DNA of 64,000 nucleotides from Norana najaformis (taxonomy: Eukaryota; Annelida; Clitellata; Crassiclitellata; Hormogastridae): assembly GCA_964023275.1 (NCBI GenBank), contig OZ029913.1, forward strand, positions 57,383,358-57,447,357, in the 5' to 3' direction. Position 1 is the first letter of the stretch. Each line of letters opens with the position of its first letter. The notes beneath the pieces were generated by a model, which did not search any database, was not told the origin of the DNA, and was given only the letters and a program-made list of their open reading frames with translations. This document shows positions 55,560-64,000 of the stretch, piece after piece. The translations under genes and the position numbers were made by a program.

Positions 55560-58178
55560 TTTTGTCGGGACTTCTATAGCGGGGTTAGGGCAGGATAAAA
55601 ATGGAGACGCTTGCATTCAGTTATGCTTCTCTGCTAGGTAAATTAACACCATAGGAGTGGCATTTACAGCTCTTCCCTTTCCGGTTGGTCTACGAAGAAT
55701 ACCAAAAAATTTGGAAGAATCAATCTGCTGAATAAGGTTAGCATTTCCATAGCAGGCCTACCATTAATGATAGCTCAAAATGATTACAATAACCAATAAT
55801 GATGGATGGATGTCATTTGTAGTAATAACAATAACTTTTAAAAGTTTGTCTATTTAGTTTTTAATTAATTTTCCTCAAAATGAGGCTAACAGTGTAAAAA
55901 TAAATTCTTAACATTTCCGTCTTTTTTTAGCTTGTAACGAGCATCATGTTGTAGCAGGCCGTATACACTGATTATTGCTTGGACTATCTGGACTTACTCG
56001 ACTACCAAGTGCCTACTGTGGTTCATTTGATAATGACTGTCCGCTGATGCTTTGTACACTGATAACGGTTCTACTGAGGTCTCCAGAATACGATAGATTA
56101 GACTGTGCTTCAACATCTGGATAGACGTAGGCCTTCTATAATTTCTTAAGGTCGTTCGACCCAAGTAGGCAAACGCAACTGCAATCCAATGCTAGAACAT
56201 CTTGTTCTATCACTTGGGCATGACAAATTAGTAGGCAGTTTCTCTGGATGAGACAGGATTCAACTCCAAATTCAGCAGTGAAATAAATGTCAGCACATTT
56301 TCATCTGAAAACCATAAACGTCAATGGATCCTACACGCATGTGAAGGTGGGGCAAAGTGATATTCGGATCGGATAACATGTTAGGGGACGTCCGCAAATG
56401 ACCTTGTTAGGACCCCTCCCTGTATTATCTGCATTTGCATTACCCATCCTCCTATGCAGACGTCAGCCCTCCTATGGATTACTAACGCCTAGATGAGGCT
56501 ACCCTGTTGATCTTCCTATTCTTCCAGGGCTAACTATGCCATGGAGTTTTGGTACCCAGTACCATGATTCTGTCGCATCCAGCAAAAAGATTCCGACTAC
56601 ATCCAATGCAACACAAACTGTCTGCTGTCAGACTGAAGTTGGTGTTTCTGGCACAGGCTGTACTGAAATAACCGCAGGTACCACATTTTAGACGTCCGCA
56701 TTGGTCATAACTCCCCGCCCTTTTTTAGCATTTAGGTTACACCTCCACCCCTCCTTTTCGGACGTCCTTGTTGGATGACCCCGTGGATAGCCCATAGGTA
56801 AGTCATGGGGGTGTGCACATGTTCTTGTTGGAACTACCAAATCAACAACCAAGACGCTGATTATTCTTTACTATTTAAATTTAAAAACTATCTAACAAGA
56901 GAAAAACTTTATTCACACAACTGAAAATAGCAAGTCGTATGTATACATTTGACATACCAATCATATGCCAAAAACTGAAATTCAAAACCCCCAAAAAAAT
57001 TCAATCATTGTCTTCCTTAAATAAAAGTACTTGGTACTAATTAGGAAAACAATACACAAGTTCTACACTAAATGAGTACCTGTAAACATACACTTTAGGC
57101 AAGATGCAGCTTTTTACAAAAAATGTTCTGCAAGAACAATATTTGATTATTGTAAAGTTACGAAATATAAACTTAAAAATGTGAAGTACTAAGGCAAACT
57201 TGACTATGCTGTTCATCCAGCAATTACTTAGACATTATGCATCCATAAAATACTTAACTGAAGTTGAAGTAATACCAATACAATATTGTAATTTTAAATT
57301 TGTATAGCACCTCTTCAAGCAAAGACTAATCAGTGAAAGAAAAAATTCCTCAATATCAAAACAAAACGTATTATGCAGTACATTTAGACAACAGCTAAGC
57401 AGCAACAAAATGTAATTAAAAAGCATGATTTGGAAGTTTGATGAAAGCAAATGAATTTCTGATAGTCCAGACCTCTGATCAACAGGTTTAATCATTCTGC
57501 GATGCTTTGCCAAGGTGAGCAGGTACGGGTTAAATACAAGCCAAGTACCATAAAACTTTCTTTCCTTCTGGCTGGAATTAATCCCTCCTAGGGGAGGGGT
57601 CAGCCACATGGATCCTTCTTTTCCATTTATTTCTATATCCAGTATCTTCCTTCTTCGGTCTGAGGAGCGTTAGGTCTTGCTGAATCACGTCTCCAAGACC
57701 TAAAGCTCAAGAAAACTGATGGAACAGAATCAAGCCAAGTCTAGTGAAAGTAATGATGAAATATATGAAATTAAAGTGAATTTAAAAAAAGGGAATGTTC
57801 AAACAATAATGATAAAAAAGAATAAGCAGCTTACAAGCTCAATGAAACTTAAGTTTTCAATACTTAAAAGCTCTCATGGTAGAACAGCCTGAATGATTAT
57901 TCGTCCTTTACATATTAATTCAGCATTCAGTCCTCATGATGAGGTACTCAAAAAAGTCACTAACTACTTAACTAAATAAACGACAGTTGTCAATTGCAGA
58001 AAACAAAACTTAGAGTAAGCTATGATCTAACAAAATTTAGTTTAGTCTATTTTATAATAAACATCTGGCATCTGCCATTTAACTACCAACCACATGAGAA
58101 GACAAGATATGGCATCCGGTTTCGTATGGCTGTTGGATAAGCTTATGGTTTCATCTACCAGTATAAAAGGCTCACGAG
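55560..58178. other. gene-free stretch downstream of the repeat-kinase
   Basis: I see no supported coding region. The right part should hold the 3' untranslated region of the kinase gene (minus strand), with an AATAAA at about 57625-57630 as a possible poly(A) signal. Confidence 0.5.
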
Positions 58179-60242
58179 TTAACTCGGAGGATTCACCGAA
58201 TCTGGTATTATGAACATCGCATCACGAATTGTAGCGAGAACTTTTTCAAAGGTTGGTCTCCTGGCAGGATCCTGTGACCAACACTGGCAGATCAGGTTTT
58301 CCACTGGAGGTGGGGTCAGAGCTTTGTTAATCGTCGGACGCTTTCCCAGTTTGGCATAGTTTGCTGCTCCAAAAGGACCACGTGCAGCAAAATTCGCAAG
58401 CTGATCCCAGTATGGTTCTTCCTCAGAGACAACCTCGTTCAGAAGAATTCCAAATGAGTAGACATCGATAGGAAAATCTGGTGGAGAAGTTGAATCCAAG
58501 AGTTCTGGAGCCATGTATCCAGATGTTCCACCCACTGCACCTCCATGTGGTGCATCATCATCATCATCATCCTCCTGAGAGCGAATACTGCTTGAAGTCT
58601 TTCCCCGCAGAGTTGAAAGGCCAAAGTCAGTCACCTTTGCTACGTAGTCGTGAGTTACAAGAATGTTTTGCGGTTTCAGATCACCATGGACAATCTTCGC
58701 TGCATGCAGCTGGTGCATGCCATCTACTGTGCCATACACAAGCTTTTTCTTCACTCGACCATCTGTCATTTTTGTCTCAACATCAGGATCATCACAGTAG
58801 TGCAACAGGTGGCTTACACTTCCACGTTCTACCAGCTCCATGATGATGCACGGAGGATCTGTGCAGTAACCATGAAGAAAGACGAGGTTTGGATGTTCTC
58901 CAAGAGCAGCCAGGATGCAGATCTCCTTTTCAAAATCTGCCTTCTCCTTCTTAGTCAACTGGGTCAAGTGCAGCACCTTCACGGCAACTTTTATCCCATT
59001 CCACGTTGCTTTTCGAACAATTCCGAATGCTCCCTTTCCAAGTGTCCCTGTAGACTCACTTTCAAACACGAGGGACGAATAATCCAGTTTCCGAACATTT
59101 TCTGGAATGCTTACAGTTCTACTGACGGAATGTGAGGCAGAACGTAACGACGCAGAATTCTGAGTGGAAATCAGTTGTGCTGGAGGTGGAAGAGGCTGGG
59201 GTTCCTGACGTTCTTCCCTGAGTAAGTTTTGGAAAAACTCATCCATTACTCGCTTTTTCCAGTAGTCTTCCCGACTTTTAGTAGCTGTAGGCTGACAAAA
59301 CGCTGATACTGGTGGTGTTGCCTGGATAAATACCCGGCCAATGGCCTTGCTTGCATCAATAGTACCATCCTTCTTTTTCGGGACCCAGTTTGGAAGGATG
59401 CCCTGGTTGGCAAAAACATTTGCCTGCTGCCTGACAAAGTCCTTGGCCTCCTTTTTCCTCATGTCTGGAGTGCCATCGGACTTCTTTGGAACTGAAGCTG
59501 GAATGTTGTAGAAAGTTGAAGCAATTTGTTTGCTGGAGCTAAAGCGCATATCTAGACTTCCATCTTTCTTCAAATGCAGTTCCGATCCTGGACTTACCAC
59601 CTTCATCGCTTTCACACCGGAGGCAAGACCTTCTATCTCCTTTGAAGAGGCATAACGCATGTCCAGGCTACCATCCTTCTTGAAATGAAGATCGTCCGGT
59701 GAAGTCAAACTGCCTACCGCTGATGATCCATATCCTTGACCCATGGTTGTCTTAGAAGAAGAGTACCTCATATCCAGTGATCCATCTTTTTTGTAGTGGA
59801 GGTCATTTGAAGTATAAGGATTTGACTGTGAAGAGGAATAAGAAGATCCATAGGAAGGTGAGGGAACCGAAACGTGAGATCCTCCATATCCTGATGAATA
59901 TGCTTGCTGAGCAACAGAAGTCTTAGACGAGGAATACCTCATGTCCAGTGATCCATCCTTCTTGAAGTGTAGGTTGCTTGAAGCAGAAGATCCAGATGCA
60001 GGAGAGGAATATGAGGACCCATAGGAAGAGCTTCCAATTCCATAGCTTGACGAACCAGTTGAAGCAGATGATGAACCACCATACCCAGCTGATGAACCAC
60101 CATACCCAGCTGATGAACCACCATACCCAGCTGATGAACTGCCATACCCAGATGATGAACCACCAAATCCACTGCTTACAGCTGCTTTAGATGAGGAATA
60201 GCGCATATCAAGCGATCCATCCTTCTTGAAGTGTAGAGACAT
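58179..60242 (-). CDS. KDGSLDMR-repeat protein with TKL-like kinase domain
   Basis: Single uninterrupted frame, 687 residues, stop TAA, start ATG at 60240-60242 in good context (AAAATGTC). Seven repeats of the type LHFKKDGSLDMRYSSSK occur at about 3, 91, 148, 185, 222, 251 and 287. Between repeats 1 and 2 lies a Ser/Gly/Tyr-rich stretch with GYGGSSA units. A linker (318-385) includes a charged helix and PLPPP. The kinase domain (about 391-676) has GKGAFG 402-407, VAVK lysine 422, alpha-C glutamate 440, HGDLKPQN 519-526, DFG 539-541, an acidic insert (558-563) and GTSGYMAPE 572-580. All catalytic residues are present, so it should be active; the Arg of HRD is Gly. I know of no named function for the repeats. 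An upstream in-frame ATG at 60375-60377 would add 45 hydrophobic residues and is unlikely. Confidence 0.93.
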   Translation of the reverse strand: MSLHFKKDGSLDMRYSSSKAAVSSGFGGSSSGYGSSSAGYGGSSAGYGGSSAGYGGSSSASTGSSSYGIGSSSYGSSYSSPASGSSASSNLHFKKDGSLDMRYSSSKTSVAQQAYSSGYGGSHVSVPSPSYGSSYSSSQSNPYTSNDLHYKKDGSLDMRYSSSKTTMGQGYGSSAVGSLTSPDDLHFKKDGSLDMRYASSKEIEGLASGVKAMKVVSPGSELHLKKDGSLDMRFSSSKQIASTFYNIPASVPKKSDGTPDMRKKEAKDFVRQQANVFANQGILPNWVPKKKDGTIDASKAIGRVFIQATPPVSAFCQPTATKSREDYWKKRVMDEFFQNLLREERQEPQPLPPPAQLISTQNSASLRSASHSVSRTVSIPENVRKLDYSSLVFESESTGTLGKGAFGIVRKATWNGIKVAVKVLHLTQLTKKEKADFEKEICILAALGEHPNLVFLHGYCTDPPCIIMELVERGSVSHLLHYCDDPDVETKMTDGRVKKKLVYGTVDGMHQLHAAKIVHGDLKPQNILVTHDYVAKVTDFGLSTLRGKTSSSIRSQEDDDDDDAPHGGAVGGTSGYMAPELLDSTSPPDFPIDVYSFGILLNEVVSEEEPYWDQLANFAARGPFGAANYAKLGKRPTINKALTPPPVENLICQCWSQDPARRPTFEKVLATIRDAMFIIPDSVNPPS
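60070..60145 (-). repeat. coding 18-base tandem repeat (GYGGSSA)
   Basis: Four near-identical units of ccatacccagctgatgaa occur in the kinase gene and encode GYGGSSA/GYGSSSA. Such exact units are prone to length change. Confidence 0.85.
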
Positions 60243-60450
60243 TTTTTTTAACCTTTCAAAAAACACAAAGCAAAAGATCACAAGGCATGTCACTTTTCTC
60301 CCAGAATTCTGTTCGTATGGCCAGTGCAGGTACAACATAAAATTTTCTTGCTTATAAAGAAATATGTACATTGACATGTGCCCTGAAGATTCGGTCGATT
60401 CAAATGAACAACCTCCCTCAGTGATGCCTCACAGCATCCAGCAGTGATCC
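60243..60450 (-). promoter_or_regulatory. 5' leader region of the repeat-kinase gene
   Basis: Just before the ATG the transcript strand reads TGTGTTTTTTGAAAG then GTTAAAAAAA, which could be a splice acceptor for a noncoding first exon or plain leader. I see no clear TATA box. Confidence 0.25.
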
Positions 60451-61289
60451 ATTGGTTGTTGGCTCAGTTCTAAGTGGTAAAACTGTCAAACTCAGCAAAT
60501 CATGCACATGAGGTTAAGCCTGGTGGAGCAGCTGATGGTTTACTCAGCAGAAATAGAAAAATGGCTAAAAAGAAGTGATTCGCTTTAGCATGAGTTTAAG
60601 TGTAAATGCATGACATCCAACTTGACTATGATGAAGATTTTCAAAATAAAACCCAGAATACAAAATATCGTTTTACATAATGGAGTAACAGATTTTACCA
60701 GTGGTAACTGAATGCGGGTTATTGACAGAAACAATGTAACTAGTGTATGTTCAATCTTCTCGCTCTGAGTGAATAGATTTTTGTTCCATGCTGTTCCATA
60801 CACTACATAATTCACTTACACCCGATACAACCGAGAAAGTTTACAGTACACCATTAGTGGCCCATATCAGCTGGAGTCTCAGACCACTTCGTCCCCAGCA
60901 CCTCCGATTACATCTGCCACCCATATGAAAATCTCGGGCTATATGTGGAGTTATGTGAACATGAACTGAAAGTCATACAGCATCCCTTGTCACAGCCACA
61001 AAAATGTTATTTATTTCACCAAACTCACTGTAACTAATATGCTGATCAGTTTCTTTATTATTACTTTCTTTTTTCCACTTTAGTCATTATACAGCATCTT
61101 TGTCGAAGCCACAAAAATGGGATTTCAACAAGCTCATCGTAACTAATATGTCAATCAGTTTTTTTTAATTTTCATTTTCCCCTTTATTCATCATACTGCA
61201 TCCTTGGTCACAACTACTGTAAAGTGTTTTTTTTTCAAACTCACTGTAACTAATGTTTAGTATTTTCTTTTTTCCACTCTAAATCTAGG

Positions 61290-61375
61290 CCTAAATACAA
61301 ACGTAGTCTACACGTTTTTCTATAGCGAATGTATGACCGCGACTCAGCACATTTTTCAATGAATTTATCGTCAGG
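61290..61375 (+). repeat. short repeat family D
   Basis: It has ttttctatagcgaatgtatg and acatttttcaatgaatttat. Confidence 0.5.
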
Positions 61376-61744
61376 TTTCTAATGATCTACAGGAAGGGCA
61401 TAGGCCTATTTCTTTTGGTTGATATTATACGTGTTTCATGCGAAATTGTGAAATGGCTAAGATACAAGAAAGGCTACAGATTTTCACATATTTCATCAAG
61501 TAAATTTATTTCTATACCTTTCAGGCTTCAAATTAATGCAGATCAAACGCTCGAATAAATGTCTCTCAAAGTAGCAAGAACTTCAGTCCTTCTATTCCAA
61601 TAAACGTAAACTTCTGCTGAAGAATTCGAAACCTTCGCAGAATATATGCTTCGAAGAGAAATCGCAACTGATCAGAAAACCTGTCCCGCTTCCGAGAAAG
61701 AGAAAATCAGAAGAAAACAATACGGCTATAAACAACTCGGCTTT

Positions 61745-61830
61745 CCAAGATCTCTACAGCGCCCAGCGAAAGCCTCGTCACGGGGACCAGCTTATTCACA
61801 GGCGCCAAGTCAAAACAAAATCTATAGGCA
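61745..61830 (-). repeat. short repeat family C
   Basis: Minus-sense: ctctacagcgcccagcgaaa, then cacggggaccagcttattca. It is inverted relative to the copy at 62485. Confidence 0.6.
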
Positions 61831-62484
61831 AAACAGAGATCATCCTACGCATTGGCGCTTAATCAAACTTCTAATCCAAACTTCTAATCGCTGTATGAAC
61901 AACAATGTAGGCCCACATACTATGTCAACGGATACAACACGAAACTGAATGCGTCCATGAACTTTCTTTCTTGGTTCAGCTGTGACTGATAAAGCGAAAA
62001 TAGCGGAAAATCCCGAACATTTTCAGAATGGAACTTCTTGAAATCTCCGGTAAATCCAAAGCCAGCACAACAGACAACAGCACCGAGTGCTGTACGAGAT
62101 AACGCATAGCTGAGAACGCAAAAGGATCTAATACCCGTTGTCTAATACCGATCAGACAATATAGCAAGGCAGTGTTGCGAGAACTTCTGTCTTAGCATAA
62201 CTGTAACATTATACCATCAGATTCTGATTTTCTGACTTCGTACTCTGTAACATCAGATGTAGGCCTATAGTCCATTTACAGAATTTATGCGCGGAAGCCC
62301 GAATAGGTCTAAGTGCTGTTAATAAATAGAAATATTAATAAAGAAATAATAAGAAATAAAGCTTGTAACTTGTAAACCGGTGTGCGATTAGGTTGATAAA
62401 GAATATACTTACTTACTTACTTACTTAATCTAATTTGTCGGCGTTTCTCAGCTCAAAAACTAAAGCTGTGTGCCTATTGATTTT

Positions 62485-62575
62485 GTTTGACTGAGCGCCT
62501 GTGAATAAGCTGGTTTCCGCGACTCAGCTTCCGCTGGGCGCTGTAGAAATCTCAAGATTACGATTACGACTGTCA
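62485..62575 (+). repeat. short repeat family C
   Basis: It has gaataagctggtttccgcga, tgggcgctgtagaaatctca and gattacgattacga. Confidence 0.6.
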
Positions 62576-63235
62576 GGGAGATCAGCATAAGTATCGGCGC
62601 TTAATCAAACCTGTAATACAAGCCGAAGAATTAGCTGCCACTTAGTTATTTAGTCAGTTTCAGCCTTTCAGCTTTGAATGAAAGAACTGAACAGAAATTT
62701 GGAAAACTTGGAGAGGAGCAGAATCCTTCAGAGCCAATTTCGTTGAACCAACATCGCCACTAGGATATATATTTATGTATATATGTGTGAATGTATGTGT
62801 GTATGTAGGCCAATGTATCGCCTATATGTGTGGCAGTGGGGGTTCGTGCATAATTTCATGGGGAGTTGTGATTCCAGCCTAGTTCTATACCCAGAGCCAC
62901 TAGCATAACTGCCCTTTCTAATTTCGACGTAAACTGTTCCGTACCATCTCTGTCTATAGCGTCCGTTCTCTCCAAGAAAGATTCTGGATTAGCCGTTTCT
63001 TTTTGGGGTTAATACTTGAATACTCTGCCTCTTTCGCATTCACCGGATGGGCAAACGAAAAGGATTGACTATAACTGTTATCCTCCCACAACCAGGGAAT
63101 ACCGTCTCGCCATCTAACAAAAGGGTGAGCCCGAACCCAATCGGATCACTAGAGCCAGCCCGGAAACATACAGCTTTTTGTTTGGGCTGAGACTTGGCAG
63201 CGCACCGAATAGTCTTTCCAGACGCCCTCTCATCC

Positions 63236-63268
<33 letters not shown>
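63236..63268. repeat. (TA)n microsatellite
   Basis: Short uninterrupted run of alternating T and A. Confidence 0.95.
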
Positions 63269-63270
<2 letters not shown>

Positions 63271-64000
63271 GGCACCTCACGATGCCAAATTACTTTGACT
63301 CGTATACTTGCAGGCAGAGTCGCCATTCTACATCTGAAGTAACACATCGTGCGGCAGCCTTTAGTCAGCCACCTCCGCTATTCCTGTCTGGTGTGGTTCG
63401 GACGCAGCTTATTGTTTTCCACACTACTTAATTGGCATTTAATTACTTTCCCGCCAAAATGTAAAGAAGGTGTACAACGTAGGCCTACAATAACTTAACC
63501 TACTCGGTCCTATCTTATACGTCGTATGAACAACATACATATAGCCTATATTTCGTAGGCCTATACATGTAGCCTATACACACACACATATATATATACA
63601 TATATTATATAGATGATGATACCAGGATATGCATGCAAATATATAATAAACTTCATGTAAGTAAAACTAGGTTTAATATAATTATAAGTCCCTATATAAA
63701 AATATTAAACTCGTATATATAATATATATGAGGCGTGTAGGCCTAATATTACAGCTTCGTAGAAATCGAATACCAGTAGGCCTATTGAGCAAATGTAGTA
63801 CACGAGTGAGTTAACTTCTGTGTGGTATAGGCCTACATATTTAATTATAACTGTAAGTATAAATTGCAACAAGAAATCACCAAAATAAAGTCATATTATG
63901 ATAGATGTAGGCCTATCAGAAGGAATATGAATATGGTTTTAAGTGGCGAAAGGTAAATTCGGTAGCTCTTTTATACTATGGTGAAATGAAGCGGACAACC

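Larger units (their letters stand above)
60451..64000. other. gene-free stretch at the right end
   Basis: No coding region is supported. It holds family D and C repeats (61290, 61745, 62485), a short (TA)n and a cluster of TAGGCCTA motifs from about 63470 to 63920. Confidence 0.55.

Noticed and set aside
57235-57609. 124-residue minus-strand frame
   Set aside because: No domain, no exon signals; likely 3' flank of the kinase gene.
58481-59135. Plus-strand frames of 120 and 161 residues
   Set aside because: They are antisense to the kinase domain and lack domain similarity.
61646-61948. 100-residue plus-strand frame
   Set aside because: It crosses a family C repeat and has no recognisable domain.

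Overview
This window is eukaryotic, from an intron-rich, AT-rich animal genome full of repeats. The genes point to a bilaterian, and the nephrin gene resembles the vertebrate form closely, down to its last seven residues. Short dispersed repeats, tandem TATG and GATG tracts, and many TAGGCCTA motifs would suit a marine invertebrate deuterostome (echinoderm, hemichordate or cephalochordate). That placement is an inference and the species is not identified.

Layout. (1) 719-7427, plus strand: the 3' exons of an FCHSD/nervous wreck-type F-BAR adaptor, covering two SH3 domains and a C-terminal PDZ-ligand-like tail; its F-BAR exons lie off the left edge. (2) 7428-13839: the gap between two convergent genes, with short interspersed elements and a nested inverted repeat. 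(3) 13840-41112, minus strand: a complete nephrin gene. I assembled it as 22 coding exons whose phases all agree, giving 1296 residues: signal peptide, nine Ig-like modules, one FN3 domain, one membrane span and a cytoplasmic tail ending ELRGHLV. Its introns carry LINE and SINE remnants and several minisatellites, one of which repeats the splice donor of exon 12. (4) 41113-47900: no gene seen. (5) About 47900-48530: a CpG-rich, promoter-like patch with possible first exons on both strands. (6) 48960-55560: a possible solo LTR, a long AT tract, a decayed hAT transposon with a broken BED zinc finger, LINE fragments and one possible terminal exon. (7) 58179-60242, minus strand: an intronless reading frame joining seven KKDGSLDMR-type repeats and a Ser/Gly/Tyr-rich region to a TKL-like protein kinase with HGD in place of HRD. 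(8) 60243-64000: no gene seen, only repeats.

How the genes may relate. Nephrin is an adhesion receptor of slit diaphragms and, in insects, of nephrocyte and myoblast contacts (Sns/Hibris). It signals to actin through its tail. FCHSD-family proteins shape membranes and drive actin assembly, and FCHSD2 (Carom) is reported to bind MAGI scaffolds, which nephrin also binds. The two genes are convergent neighbours here, and both encode C termini that look like PDZ ligands. A shared role is only a hypothesis. The repeat-kinase is the least familiar item in the window.
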